DNA of 64,000 nucleotides from Parabacteroides chongii (GCF_029581355.1 NZ_CP120849.1:466501-530500); one strand, 5' to 3'; positions 1-10,200 are shown, counted from the stretch's first letter. Notes: generated by a model from the sequence alone, not told the origin. A program made the numbers and translations.

Positions 1-313
1 TGATATATTTATCACGCAACTGACCTTCGGGTGTATTATCCGGCCCCAATTCCAACCATGGGGAAATACCGCAGATCAGACGGCCTACAGCTTCCAAGTG
101 AGCAAAATCACTCCTGTCTTTCGACAGAGATTCGTAAGGCATATTCTTTTTAAGCGTATTGTTGCTCAGGTTCGTCAATACCGGATCCGCAATACGGGTC
201 AATGTTTCTACCCAAAAAGCACGGTCTTCCACTCCGCTCTGCTGTGCTTTACCATGGAAAGATAGGCACAGGAAACATACTAAAAAAGCGGTTGTTTTTA
301 TCAGATTAGTCAT
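1..313 (-). CDS. DUF2264 family protein, N-terminal part (cut by left edge)
   Basis: Open frame from an ATG at 313 running off the left edge; about 104 residues are visible. It opens with a signal peptide (MTNLIKTT, a hydrophobic run, then HGKAQ) and continues with FWVETLTRIADPVL, DFAHLEAVGRLICGI and PWLELGP, which I recognise as the start of DUF2264. That family is thought to adopt an alpha/alpha-toroid fold and often sits beside polysaccharide lyases and unsaturated-uronide hydrolases; its reaction is not established to my knowledge. Only 6 bases separate it from the upstream GH88 gene, so the two are probably co-transcribed and may act on the same uronic-acid glycan. The C-terminal part lies outside the window. 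Confidence 0.8.
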   Translation of the reverse strand, partial: MTNLIKTTAFLVCFLCLSFHGKAQQSGVEDRAFWVETLTRIADPVLTNLSNNTLKKNMPYESLSKDRSDFAHLEAVGRLICGISPWLELGPDNTPEGQLRDKYI

Positions 314-319
314 AGGGTC

Positions 320-1522
320 TTATTTATCTGTTAGTTTTTTTAAACGCATCAATGCTTCCACATAATAATAGTCGGCATAACTCAAAGGCACGTCTACTTC
401 GCTGTTACCAGGGAAATGACCGGTAGAATGCATCAAAGCAAAATTACAATTGGTACCTTTTGCAGCCAGGTATTCCGGACTTGTCAGCGAGCGGACCTGC
501 TGTTCTGCAAAATCAAGATAGCTCTTAGCTTCCGCACTCTTATCCAGCTGGCTCAGTTCGATCAAAGCCGATGCCATAATAGCTGCGGCAGAGGCATCTC
601 TCGGTACATTCGGAATCCCCGGAGCATCAAAGTCCCAATACGGCACTTTATCAGCCGGCATATTCGGATTGTTCATGATGAATGCAGCGACATGTTTTGC
701 CTGATCCAGATATTCCGGTTTTCCTGTTTCACGGTACATCATGGTAAAGCCATACAAAGCCCACGCCTGTCCGCGAGCCCATGCAGACTCGTCTGCGGCT
801 CCCTGATGCGTCTGTTTCTTATGAGGAACACCGGTTATCGTATCATAAGACACCACATGATAACAGCTATAATCATCACGAAAATGATTGTTCATTGTTT
901 TATCGGCATGGGAGATAGCCATCTTACGGAAACGGTCGTCACCGGATGCTTTCGAAGCCCAGCTGAAAAATTCCAGGTTCATCATATTATCAATAATGAC
1001 CGGGAATTGCCATATCTTTTTATTGAAGTCCCAGGAACGGATGGCTCCTACGCGTTCGTCATAGCGAGTTGCCAGCGAATTCGCTCCGGTCAGCATTACA
1101 TCTTTATATTCCGGTTTTCCGGTCAGGCGGTATCCATTACCATAGCTACAATACAACATAAAACCGACATCATGGCTGTAAGTGATATTTTTCACTTCCT
1201 CTACACGATCGGTATACATTTCAGCATATTTTTTCAATTCCGGTGTCGGATTGTTTTCGTACAGATACCATAACTCACCCGGGAAGAAACCGCTACACCA
1301 CCAGCTATAGTCACTGGTTTCGAGTGTCCCCTCTTTGTTGATCGCTTTCGGCAGACGACCTTCCTGATTCTCCAGGTCTTTTGCCATTAAAAGAGCTTGT
1401 TCAGTCGAGGCCTTCAGACCACGGTCGATTACATCTGCGATAGGTTCCTGTTTGGGTTGCGAATCACAAGAAGCCAACAAGGCTGTGAACGCAAACACTC
1501 CGTACGAAAGAAATTTGTTCAT
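320..1522 (-). CDS. GH88 unsaturated glucuronyl hydrolase lipoprotein
   Basis: 400 residues, the usual length for GH88 enzymes, which hydrate and release 4,5-unsaturated uronic acid from the non-reducing end of oligosaccharides made by polysaccharide lyases. The N-terminus is a lipoprotein signal ending in LLASC (Cys19), so a periplasmic or outer-membrane location is likely. SHDVGFM (about residue 114) and IIDNMMNLEFF (about 180) match the regions carrying the two catalytic aspartates of characterised unsaturated glucuronyl hydrolases, and ARGQAWALYG (about 250) is a typical toroid motif. The gene precedes the DUF2264 gene by 6 bases. No lyase is adjacent; two heparinase-type lyases lie about 17 kb away. 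GH105 is the nearest alternative, but the HDVGFM/DNMMNL pair favours GH88. Confidence 0.88.
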   Translation of the reverse strand: MNKFLSYGVFAFTALLASCDSQPKQEPIADVIDRGLKASTEQALLMAKDLENQEGRLPKAINKEGTLETSDYSWWCSGFFPGELWYLYENNPTPELKKYAEMYTDRVEEVKNITYSHDVGFMLYCSYGNGYRLTGKPEYKDVMLTGANSLATRYDERVGAIRSWDFNKKIWQFPVIIDNMMNLEFFSWASKASGDDRFRKMAISHADKTMNNHFRDDYSCYHVVSYDTITGVPHKKQTHQGAADESAWARGQAWALYGFTMMYRETGKPEYLDQAKHVAAFIMNNPNMPADKVPYWDFDAPGIPNVPRDASAAAIMASALIELSQLDKSAEAKSYLDFAEQQVRSLTSPEYLAAKGTNCNFALMHSTGHFPGNSEVDVPLSYADYYYVEALMRLKKLTDK

Positions 1523-1557
1523 GATAAAAATAGATTATTAAGTTTTTAAGTTTGTGG

Positions 1558-1565
1558 CAAATATA
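1558..1565 (-). promoter_or_regulatory. Bacteroidetes -7 element upstream of GH88 gene
   Basis: The minus strand reads TATATTTG, a full match to the TAnnTTTG -7 consensus of Bacteroidetes sigma-ABfr promoters, 36 bases before the GH88 ATG. I see no convincing -33 TTTG at 19-21 bases. The rest of the 245-base gap to pstC holds the plus-strand pst control region. Confidence 0.5.
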
Positions 1566-1686
1566 CAGGTTTAAATTCTAAAATTCTACATAACCGCTCA
1601 AAAAAGGCAATAACCTTGAATTTATGATAAAAAAAGAGCTAAAGCTTAACCTCATTCTCTGCCTGTAATATTTTTGCAACACCAAT

Positions 1687-1742
1687 GTAACATTTACTTC
1701 AAAGCGCCTTAACCTGTTCTTAATACATGTTACCTTACTTTG
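1687..1742 (+). promoter_or_regulatory. Putative pst operon promoter and control region
   Basis: TTACTTTG at 1735-1742 matches the TAnnTTTG -7 consensus in 7 of 8 bases, 26 bases before the pstC start. Upstream, GTAACAT (1687-1693) and ATGTTAC (1727-1733) form an inverted pair around an AT-rich stretch with TTAACCTGTTC. Operons of this type are normally controlled by a PhoB/PhoP-type regulator, and this is where such a site would lie. I cannot assign a defined Pho box from the sequence. Confidence 0.4.
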
Positions 1743-1767
1743 CACTCAGAACAAACAGGTAAATGAC

Positions 1768-2955
1768 GTGAGAAAGTTTTTTGAAAAAATTGTAGAAGGA
1801 GGACTCCTGATCAGTGGAAGTGTAACCAGTTTCACGATTCTATTGATTGTCTTTTTTCTTTTTAAAGAAGCATCCGGTCTTTTCAGCAGTCCGGTAGTTG
1901 AAGAAGGATATGTACTTGCTGTGAATAAGGGGAATGACGTAAGTCATCTTTCACCGGAAACGATCATGGATATTTTCGATGCCAAGATAACCAACTGGAA
2001 AGAGGTGAACGGCAAAGATGAAGAAATCCTTGTTTTCCGTTTTTCCGATCTGACACAGTATTACAGTGAAGAAGAACTGGGCGACGAATTCCAGTATGTC
2101 CCCGAAAAGATCAGTGAACTGGTCAGCAAAGAGCCGGGAATAATTGCTTTCTTCCCTCAACAATATCTGGCTGAGCCTTTTGACGGGACAGTCCTCCCGG
2201 AAGAAAAGATCTCACTCTCCGATTTCTTTGCCGGAACAAAATGGTACCCGACCTCAGCACCAGCTCCTATCTTCGGATTGATCCCGTTATTATTGGGAAC
2301 CTTGTTGGTCAGCATCGGGGCAATCGTTCTTTCTTTACCTTTCGGTATAGCAGTTGCCATCTACCTGGCTGAAATAGCCAACAAACGCACCCGGGAAATA
2401 CTCAAACCGGTTATCGAACTTCTGGCAGGTATTCCTTCCGTTGTATATGGCTTTTTCGGACTAGTGGTAATTGTCCCGTTGATACAAAAAGGACTGAACC
2501 TTCCGGTCGGAGAAACAGCTTTTGCCGGCAGTGTCGTTCTGGCTATCATGGCATTACCGACCATTATCACCGTTGCAGAAGATGCTATGCGCACCACACC
2601 GCGGGCAATGAAAGAGGCTAGCCTCGCATTAGGAGCCACCCAATGGCAAACAATTTATAAGGTAATCATTCCCTACTCCATTTCGGGTATCACCTCAGCA
2701 GTGGTTCTCGGTATCGGCCGGGCTATCGGCGAAACAATGGCCGTACTGATGGTAACAGGGAATGCCGCAGTCATACCGACCTCGTTCTTTGAACCGGTAC
2801 GAACCATCCCTGCTACGATCGCAGCCGAACTGGGAGAAGCTCCGGCCGGAGGCGCTCATTATCAGGCTTTATTCCTGCTGGGAGCCGTTCTGTTCATTAT
2901 CACATTGATATTAAGTATCACGGTAGAATATATTTCATCCAAAAGAAAAATCTAA
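1768..2955 (+). CDS. pstC: Phosphate ABC transporter permease PstC with PstS-like insert
   Basis: 395 residues, about 80-100 longer than a classical PstC. It forms the inner-membrane channel for phosphate with PstA, powered by PstB. Residues 13-33 are a membrane segment. Residues about 45-165 are an extra-membrane domain, and the permease core begins at PIFGLIPLLLG (about 167) and carries the EAA-type loop EASLALGATQWQTI. The insert resembles pieces of the periplasmic binding protein PstS: LSPETIMDIFDAKITNWKEV corresponds to the 'I..G.ITNW' region and KEPGIIAFFPQQYL to the 'GAIGY' region. The start is a GTG at 1768; the ATG at 1763 is out of frame and stops after two codons. pstA follows after 7 bases. 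No pstS is in the window. Confidence 0.93.
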   Translation: MRKFFEKIVEGGLLISGSVTSFTILLIVFFLFKEASGLFSSPVVEEGYVLAVNKGNDVSHLSPETIMDIFDAKITNWKEVNGKDEEILVFRFSDLTQYYSEEELGDEFQYVPEKISELVSKEPGIIAFFPQQYLAEPFDGTVLPEEKISLSDFFAGTKWYPTSAPAPIFGLIPLLLGTLLVSIGAIVLSLPFGIAVAIYLAEIANKRTREILKPVIELLAGIPSVVYGFFGLVVIVPLIQKGLNLPVGETAFAGSVVLAIMALPTIITVAEDAMRTTPRAMKEASLALGATQWQTIYKVIIPYSISGITSAVVLGIGRAIGETMAVLMVTGNAAVIPTSFFEPVRTIPATIAAELGEAPAGGAHYQALFLLGAVLFIITLILSITVEYISSKRKI

Positions 2956-2962
2956 ATAAGTT

Positions 2963-3850
2963 ATGGCACCTATTCTGAAACTAGGCAATATCGATATAAA
3001 GAAACGGACTTCACAGAAACTGGCATTCGGCATATTTACGCTTCTTAGCTATCTGGTCGTCGTTATTCTTTTCCTCATCCTCGGATTTATCATTATAAAA
3101 GGAGGTAAAGTAATCAGTTGGGATTTCCTTACGGAAGCTCCCGCAGAAGGAATGACTGCCGGAGGGATTTATCCCGCCATCGTCGGTACGCTTTACCTGG
3201 TACTGGGTAGTAGTCTGATCAGCTTTCCGATCGGGATCATGAGCGGTATTTATATGAATGAATATGCGACAAACGGAAAACTGATCCGTTTCATCCGTAT
3301 CATGACAAACAATCTGAGCGGTGTCCCTTCAGTGGTGTTCGGTTTGTTCGGTATGTCCCTGTTTGTTGTTACATTGGGGTGGGGAGACTCGATCATTGCC
3401 GGTTCATTCACACTGGCATTGATGTCGTTGCCGCTGATTATCCGTACCACGGAAGAGGCCTTGAAAAGTATCGACGACTCGTTCCGTCACGGGAGTCTGG
3501 CACTGGGAGCTACCAAGTTACAGACTATCCGGCGAGTGGTACTCCCGATGGCTTTTCCGAATATCATTACCGGGCTGATCCTGTCGGTGGGACGTGTATC
3601 GGGAGAGACGGCTCCTATCCTGTTCACTGTAGCCGCCTACTTCCTGCCTCAGCTGCCGGAAAGTATCTTTGACCAATGTATGGCATTGCCTTACCATCTG
3701 TACGTAATTTCAACCAGCGGTACGGACATCGAAGCATCCCGTGGAATGGCCTACGGAACAGCATTGGTCCTGATTGCAATCGTGTTAGTTGTCAACTTAC
3801 TTGCCAATGCACTGAGAAAGTATTTCGCAAAGAAAGTAAAAATGAACTAA
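2963..3850 (+). CDS. pstA: Phosphate ABC transporter permease PstA
   Basis: 295 residues, normal for PstA, the second membrane subunit of the high-affinity phosphate importer. Several hydrophobic segments start with [19 protein letters not shown], and the cytoplasmic coupling loop is visible as [20 protein letters not shown] (about 174-193). [19 protein letters not shown] (about 69) is characteristic of PstA. It begins 7 bases after pstC and is followed after 43 bases by pstB, so it is part of one pstCAB-phoU transcript. Nothing unusual in length or motifs. Confidence 0.95.
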   Translation: MAPILKLGNIDIKKRTSQKLAFGIFTLLSYLVVVILFLILGFIIIKGGKVISWDFLTEAPAEGMTAGGIYPAIVGTLYLVLGSSLISFPIGIMSGIYMNEYATNGKLIRFIRIMTNNLSGVPSVVFGLFGMSLFVVTLGWGDSIIAGSFTLALMSLPLIIRTTEEALKSIDDSFRHGSLALGATKLQTIRRVVLPMAFPNIITGLILSVGRVSGETAPILFTVAAYFLPQLPESIFDQCMALPYHLYVISTSGTDIEASRGMAYGTALVLIAIVLVVNLLANALRKYFAKKVKMN

Positions 3851-3893
3851 CCGATATATTACAACTACAACAATAAAAAACAACAAAAAGAAT

Positions 3894-4646
3894 ATGATAA
3901 AGATTGATGCCCGTAACGTAGATTTCTATTATGGCGACTTCCATGCCTTAAAGAATATCTCGATGCAAATTGAAGCAAACACCTCCGTTGCCTTTATCGG
4001 GCCGTCGGGCTGCGGTAAGTCCACCTTCCTGCGATTGTTCAACCGTATGAACGACCTGATCCCCGATACCCGTATGACCGGCAATATCCTGATCGACAAC
4101 CGTAATATTTATGATAAGGGAGAGAAAGTGGACCAGCTTCGTAAGAACGTAGGTATGGTATTCCAGAAACCGAACCCTTTTCCTAAAACGATCTTCGAAA
4201 ACGTTGCCTACGGACTACGTGTAAACGGAATAAACGATAACGATTATATCGAAGAGACAGTTGTCAAAACTCTTAAACAGGTAGTTCTCTGGGATGAGGT
4301 AAAAGACAAACTGAAAGAGTCAGCCTTCGCATTATCCGGCGGTCAGCAGCAACGCCTGTGTATTGCCCGTGCATTGGCGATCTCCCCCTCTATTCTTTTG
4401 ATGGATGAGCCGACTTCAGCCCTCGACCCGATTTCCACCAGCAAGATCGAAGATCTGATACACGAGCTCAAAAGCGAATATACGATCGTGATCGTTACTC
4501 ATAATATGCAGCAAGCAGCTCGTGTGAGCGACAAAACGGGGTATTTTTATCTGGGTGAACTGATCGAGTTCGATAATACACGAAAGATATTTACCAATCC
4601 GGAGAAGGAGTCGACTCAGAATTACATTACGGGAAGGTTCGGGTAA
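3894..4646 (+). CDS. pstB: Phosphate ABC transporter ATPase PstB
   Basis: 250 residues, standard PstB length. This cytoplasmic ATPase drives phosphate import through PstC/PstA. Walker A is GPSGCGKST (about 38-46), the ABC signature is LSGGQQQR (about 146) and Walker B is [13 protein letters not shown] (about 165). [21 protein letters not shown] is the family-specific Q-loop region. The gene follows pstA by 43 bases and is 39 bases from phoU. The short gap after it contains degenerate AATTGAAAAT repeats. Confidence 0.97.
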   Translation: MIKIDARNVDFYYGDFHALKNISMQIEANTSVAFIGPSGCGKSTFLRLFNRMNDLIPDTRMTGNILIDNRNIYDKGEKVDQLRKNVGMVFQKPNPFPKTIFENVAYGLRVNGINDNDYIEETVVKTLKQVVLWDEVKDKLKESAFALSGGQQQRLCIARALAISPSILLMDEPTSALDPISTSKIEDLIHELKSEYTIVIVTHNMQQAARVSDKTGYFYLGELIEFDNTRKIFTNPEKESTQNYITGRFG

Positions 4647-4685
4647 TTGAAAATCGAGAATTGAAAATTAAAAGATTATATATAT

Positions 4686-5360
4686 ATGAAAGTTATAGAT
4701 CAGGAGATTGCCTCCTTAAAAAACAGTATCAGCGAAATGTGGGCTTTGGTCCACCAACAATTATATAATGCCGGCGAAGCGATGCTTACCGGAGATAAGG
4801 AACTGGCTTATAAAGTGATCAGCCGCGAACGTCGTGTGAATGCTTTCGAGTTGAAGATAGACAGCGATTGCGAAGATATCATCGCCCTTTACGCTCCTGT
4901 CGCCGTCGACCTGCGTTTCGTTCTTGCCATGTACAAAATCAATACGAACCTGGAACGCCTGGGTGATTTTGCCGAAAGCATCGCCCGTTTTGCAGGAAAC
5001 CTGCCGGAAGGTGCCCCCGTCGATCCGCAACTGATCAAAGAGACACGGGTAGAAGAGATGCTGAAAGAACTGCTCAATATGCTTACCCTCAGCCAGGAAG
5101 CCTTCGAAAAAGAAAGTTCGGAAATAGCCTCCCGTATTTTCCTCAAAGACAACCTGATCGACGAGATTAACCATAACTCCACCCGGATCATTGCCGACTA
5201 CATCGAGAAACATCCGGGAAGCGCCCTGGTCGGACTTTATATGGCAGGTGTGATCCGTAAGATGGAACGTTTCGGCGACCATTGTACGAATATCGCCGAA
5301 GAGTTGATCTTCTATCTGGATGCTAAAGTAATGAAGCATATCGGAAAAACAGAAAATTAA
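4686..5360 (+). CDS. phoU: Phosphate transport regulator PhoU
   Basis: 224 residues, the expected size. PhoU links the Pst importer to the phosphate sensor kinase and keeps the Pho regulon repressed when phosphate is plentiful. The protein is all-helical with two PhoU repeats: the first has FELKIDSDCEDIIALYAPVA and LRFVLAMYKINTNLERLGDFAE, and the second repeats the pattern with GLYMAGVIRKMERFGDHCTNIAEE. The E..GD metal-binding motifs are present in both (LERLGDFAE and MERFGDHCTN). It closes the pst operon. No sensor kinase or response regulator of the Pho type is next to it. The ECF sigma promoter begins 17 bases downstream. Confidence 0.96.
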   Translation: MKVIDQEIASLKNSISEMWALVHQQLYNAGEAMLTGDKELAYKVISRERRVNAFELKIDSDCEDIIALYAPVAVDLRFVLAMYKINTNLERLGDFAESIARFAGNLPEGAPVDPQLIKETRVEEMLKELLNMLTLSQEAFEKESSEIASRIFLKDNLIDEINHNSTRIIADYIEKHPGSALVGLYMAGVIRKMERFGDHCTNIAEELIFYLDAKVMKHIGKTEN

Positions 5361-5377
5361 AATAGGCATAAATAAGA

Positions 5378-5409
5378 TTTGTGTTTTACGTTTCTATCTC
5401 GTAATATTG
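5378..5409 (+). promoter_or_regulatory. Promoter of the ECF sigma gene
   Basis: TTTG at 5378-5381, a spacer of exactly 20 bases, then TAATATTG at 5402-5409 (7 of 8 to TAnnTTTG). This fits the Bacteroidetes vegetative promoter well. It predicts transcription starting near 5415, which excludes the upstream TTG at 5379 as the sigma gene start and separates the sigma gene from the pst transcript. Confidence 0.65.
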
Positions 5410-5444
5410 TATCCCGAAAAGGGACCAACATCTACAATACTATC

Positions 5445-6026
5445 GTGGAGATTCATGAAACAGAATTAATAGACGGGTTAAGAAGTGGGGAAAGTAAAGC
5501 TTACCGTACTTTATTTGACAACTATTATCATCTTCTATTTCGTATTGCCTGTCAATATGTAAGGGATGATACGGTGGCCGATACCATTGTCGGAGACGTA
5601 TTATCCCATATATGGGAAACACGCACATCTCTCCGTATTACCTCTTCCCTGCAAGCCTATCTGGTCTGTTGCATACGTAACTATGCACTCAACTACCAGA
5701 AGAAAATATTCGCAGACCGGGAGATCAGCCTCGACGACTATGAAGAATATCCGGAAGCGATCCTTCAGGGTCTGTTCCTGTCTGATGAATATCCATTGGG
5801 ACATTTGCTGGAAAAAGAACTCAGTGAACAAATACTCCGAGAGATAGATAAACTGCCTCGCGAAACCCGGCAGGTTTTTATCTGTAGCCGGATCGAAGAA
5901 CTAGGTTATGATGAAATAGCCGATAAAGTAGGTATATCCGTCAATACTGTCAAATATCATATCAAGCAGGCTCTTGCCACTCTCCGCAGTCGTATGAAGG
6001 GATATTTATCCTCCCTACTTTTCTGA
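5445..6026 (+). CDS. ECF RNA polymerase sigma factor (FecI-like)
   Basis: 193 residues from the GTG at 5445, normal for Bacteroidetes ECF sigma factors paired with FecR and SusC. Region 2 runs YRTLFDNYYHLLFRIACQYVRD to DVLSHIWETR; region 4 is LPRETRQVFICSRIEELGYDEIADKVGISVNTVKYHIKQALATLR, with a clear helix-turn-helix. The frame is open upstream to a TTG at 5379, but the only good promoter overlaps that segment, so the shorter start is preferred. It is followed by FecR (94 bases) and an STN-containing SusC, the trans-envelope signalling arrangement in which a loaded transporter frees the sigma factor to transcribe its own import operon. Its neighbourhood suggests a phosphorus-related substrate (inference). 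Confidence 0.9.
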   Translation: MEIHETELIDGLRSGESKAYRTLFDNYYHLLFRIACQYVRDDTVADTIVGDVLSHIWETRTSLRITSSLQAYLVCCIRNYALNYQKKIFADREISLDDYEEYPEAILQGLFLSDEYPLGHLLEKELSEQILREIDKLPRETRQVFICSRIEELGYDEIADKVGISVNTVKYHIKQALATLRSRMKGYLSSLLF

Positions 6027-6120
6027 TTATTTACTGCCGGATTATTTTTTGAAAAAATATTTCATTTTCCACTACCCTCGCACTATTGGAATGTTGTCTT
6101 TAGGGTAAGAAGCAATAAAA

Positions 6121-7125
6121 ATGGATCAGAAAAGACAACAAGAATACTACGACGAACTGATTACCGGCTATCTGAACCGATCGCTTTCCCGTGAACAGGA
6201 GAAAGAACTCGGTCGTTGGGTAGCCGCTGACGAGTCTCATAAAAAATACTATTATGAGATGACCGAGTTATGGTTATCCTCATACGACATACATCATAAG
6301 AAAAAAAGAAAGAACGAAGCCGTATTCCGCCGTTTCGCCGAACAGGCCGGATTACAGAAGCCTAAGCAGCTGTTCTTACGGAAATATACCCATATCGCAG
6401 CCTCCCTGTTAATCGGAGTTTTCCTGGGCAGTGCCGGATTATACCTGTTCGACCGATCCGACCGGCAGGACGACCAGGCGATGGTACGTACCATCGAAGT
6501 ACCGCTCGGTTCACGCAGCCGTCTCCAGTTGGAAGACGGAACTATCGTATGGTTAAATGCTGGCAGTAAATTCAGTTGTCAGCCCGGATTTTCCCAAAAG
6601 AACCGACAGGTAGCTTTGGAAGGCGAAGGCTATTTTGAAGTTGCCCGTAACGAAAAGCTCCCCTTCATCGTCAATGCCAAAGAGATCGATGTAAAGGTAT
6701 TGGGAACAAAATTCAATGTCAAAGCCTATTCCGACGAACAAGAGATCGCCGTAACCCTGGCAGAAGGTTCCGTGAATATGATCGATAAAGCTGCTCCCTC
6801 CAATTCCGTTATCATGGTACCCCAACAGCAAGCTATATATAACAAACTGACGGGAAAAACAGAAGTACGGAAAGTTTCTACGGAGGCTGTCTGTCAATGG
6901 ACCACAGGAGCACACTTCTTCAACGAGATCAGTTTCGACGAAATTGCCGGACAACTGGAAAAAGCTTTCGACGTAACATTTATCTTCCGTAATCCCGAAC
7001 GCCGGCAACTTCGTTTCTTCGGAGAATTCCGCAATACGGATACGCTCAACGATATCCTGACAATCATGTCATCCAGTGAAAAATTCACTTACAGGCGCAA
7101 TAACAATATCATTGAGATATATTAA
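6121..7125 (+). CDS. FecR-family anti-sigma factor
   Basis: 334 residues with the usual plan. A cytoplasmic N-terminal part (YYDELITGYLNRSLSREQEKELGRWV) holds the sigma factor; one membrane helix lies at about 89-107 (HIAASLLIGVFLGSAGLYLF); the periplasmic FecR domain starts at VRTIEVPLGSRSRLQLEDGTIVWLNAGSK (about 122) and a C-terminal DUF4974-like domain holds HFFNEISFDEIAGQLEKAFDV. It inhibits the ECF sigma factor until the partner TonB transporter signals through its STN domain. It sits between the sigma gene and susC. The 144 bases that follow, before susC, show a weak CCGGAAAATG/CATTTCCCG hairpin but no clear promoter. Confidence 0.93.
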   Translation: MDQKRQQEYYDELITGYLNRSLSREQEKELGRWVAADESHKKYYYEMTELWLSSYDIHHKKKRKNEAVFRRFAEQAGLQKPKQLFLRKYTHIAASLLIGVFLGSAGLYLFDRSDRQDDQAMVRTIEVPLGSRSRLQLEDGTIVWLNAGSKFSCQPGFSQKNRQVALEGEGYFEVARNEKLPFIVNAKEIDVKVLGTKFNVKAYSDEQEIAVTLAEGSVNMIDKAAPSNSVIMVPQQQAIYNKLTGKTEVRKVSTEAVCQWTTGAHFFNEISFDEIAGQLEKAFDVTFIFRNPERRQLRFFGEFRNTDTLNDILTIMSSSEKFTYRRNNNIIEIY

Positions 7126-7269
7126 AACAGTTGATAACCCCATAAAGAAAGGAGAACCAGAAAAGGAAAGAGAAAAGCACAAAAAAAGAGCCGGAAAATG
7201 TTCGCACCATTTCCCGACTCACGAGTTCATTAAAACTTAATAGTTAAATTCTAATCACATTACAAAAGT

Positions 7270-10200
7270 ATGGAAAACATTCTTTATAAAGAAAGAAAAA
7301 TCACGCTAATTGTTTGCTCCAGGCTCCAGGTAGCCCTGTTATGTTTGATACTCTTTACAGCCAGTATCCAGCAAACATTTGCAGCATTACCACAAAATCA
7401 AAAGATCACGTTGAATCTGCAGAATGTAACTCTGAAAGAAGCTTTCGAGACGATCAGGAAACAGAGCGATTACATTTTCTTTTTTGAGACCGGAGATGTC
7501 GATACCCGGCAAAAAGTCAGTCTGCAAATAAGCAGCGAATCTATCAACGATGTATTAAACCAGGTACTGAAAGGGAAAGGCCTGAAATACGAGATCAAGA
7601 ACAAGCACATTATCATCAAACCGGAGAAAACACCTCAACCGGCTCAATCATCCCGCCAGTCGGGAACGATAAGCGGTACCGTCACCGACGAAAAAGGGGA
7701 ACCGATCATTGGTGCCAATATCATGGTCAAGGGGACTACGAACGGGACTGTCACAGACCTGGACGGCAAGTTCACCCTTCAGGCTACTCCCGGCGATATC
7801 CTGGAGATCAGTTATATCGGCTATAACCCCTTACAGATAAAGGCAGGTACACAAACGACCCTATCCATTAAAATGACGGAAGACACACAAAATCTGGAAG
7901 AAGTTGTTGTCGTAGGATACGGTACACAAAAGAAATCGGACCTGATCAGCGCCATAAGTTCCGTTCGCGGACAAGACCTGATCGAACAACCTGTACCACG
8001 TGTCGACCAGTTGCTTCGCGGACGTGTTGCCGGTATGCAGGTCGTTCAGTCAAACGGTACGCCCGGAACATCTTCATCCATTCGTATCCGAGGAGGTAAC
8101 TCCCTTTCTGCCAGTAACGAACCTCTGTATGTGATCGACGGATTTGTCGATGCCGGTGACCTTAATTCATTAAACCCGAACGATATAGAGTCCATCGAAG
8201 TGTTGAAAGACGCAACATCCACGGCCATATACGGTGCTCGTGGCTCCAACGGTGTCATTCTGGTAACAACCAAACGCGGTAAAGCCGGCAAAGCGACATT
8301 CGATGTTGAAGCTTCCTACGGTTGGCAAAAACTACCCCACAAAATCGACTTACTTTCAGCAACCGAATATGCATCCTATTTAAACAAAGTAGCCAAGATC
8401 AACGGGACGACAATTCCTTATGCCGATCCATCCAAGGTCACAGGTGTTGACTGGCAGGATGAGCTTTTCCGTACTGCTCCGGTTTACAATCTCAACTTTT
8501 CCAGCAGAGGCGGTACTGAAAAGATCAAATATCTTGTTTCCGTCAATCATTTTGACCAGGAAGGTATTATGATCGGATCCGGATTCAACCGCACAACATT
8601 CCGCACAAACGTGGATGCGGAGATCAAGCCGTGGTTCAGTATGGGAACGACCGTCAGCCTTTCTCATGAGTTCCATGATCTGTCGACCATGCCTTCCGAT
8701 CCCGACAACCATTTCGAAATGGCTGTATATGGCGTCGGTATGTCTCCTATAGGGAGTGCCGTGAATGAAGATGGTTCATACAACTATACGGAGCCCAGCC
8801 GTCCGACCGGACGTAACCCGTTAGCCGAAGCATTGTTGCCGACCGACGAAAAAAACGGATATTATCTGCTGAACAATTCTTATCTACAATTCAAACTCGA
8901 CCCTCACTGGGTATGGAAATCGACATTAGGTGTAAAGTGGAATTACCAGCGTGAAGATTATTTCTCACCCAGAAAAGGTTCGTACCTGGAAAAGACGAAT
9001 AGTGCAAAGGCCCTCACATCCGAGAGCCAGGACCTATTGACGGAACATACGTTGACATATAATCTGAAAAAAGAGGTACATTCACTTTCCGTCCTGGCAG
9101 GTTTTACCGCCCAGAAAGGGCATGACAAAGGCTTGAATACCGAAGTCTCTAATTTTGCCAATGACATCACAGGCTTTCACGACCTGAATGCCGCACAGGT
9201 AAAAGACAAGGTAGAATCCGGTTATCACAACTGGGGATACATGTCCTATCTTTCACGTATTAACTATGCGTACGATAATCGTTACTTATTGACAGTCGTT
9301 GCCCGTTATGACGGTTCATCCCGTTTCTCAGAAGGAAATAAATGGGCTTTCTTCCCTTCCGTATCAGTAGGATGGCGCATTACGGAAGAAGCTTTCATGA
9401 AAAAGCAATCCGTCATAAACGATTTGAAACTGCGTACCAGTTACGGTCGTGTAGGTAACCAGGCTATCGACATTTACTCCACACAATATCTCTTTTCATC
9501 CGGAAGTACGATTCTAGGTGGTTCCCAAATCGTCACCTATACCCCGAGCGAAGTTCCCAATCCCAACCTGACATGGGAAAAGACCGATCAGTTCGACCTG
9601 GGTGTCGACTTCTCGCTTTTCAACTCCCGTCTAAGCGGATCTTTGGATTTCTATCATAAGAAGACACGCGATTTGCTTTGGAAAATTTCCGTCCCTTCAT
9701 ACATCGGACAGTCCACACAGCTACAAAACCTGGGATCATTAAAGAATACAGGATTTGAACTTTCACTGAATGCTTCATTGATCGACAATAAGGATTGGAA
9801 ATGGGATGCAAACTTCAATATTTCAACCAATCGCAGTAAAGTACTGAGTCTAGGACCGGATAAATATAAATACGTAGGAGAACATTGGGGTGGTTATTAC
9901 AGCAGTATACTGAAAGTAGGCGAACCTATCGGACTTTTTTACGGACAAGTATACGAAGGTGTCCTGACGCAAGAAGAAATCGATGCCAAAGGATTGAATG
10001 CCCGTCCGGGAGATGCTAAATTCAAAGATATCAAAGACGATCCCAACAACTCAACGGTCATAGGAAATGCCAACCCTGATTTCTTCGGAGGCTTCGGCAC
10101 GACGGTCAGCTGGAAGGGACTCTCTTTAAATGCATTCTTCCAATACTCCGTAGGCAACGATGTCTTAAACCTGAACAGTGCTTACTTTCTGCCGGGTAAT

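Noticed and set aside
416..1273. Long open frame on the plus strand opposite the GH88 gene
   Set aside because: It lies fully inside a convincing GH88 gene on the other strand, has no recognisable domain and is a mirror of that gene's codon use.
5379..5444. TTG start extending the sigma factor by 22 residues
   Set aside because: The segment contains the gene's own promoter and the added residues do not resemble sigma factors.
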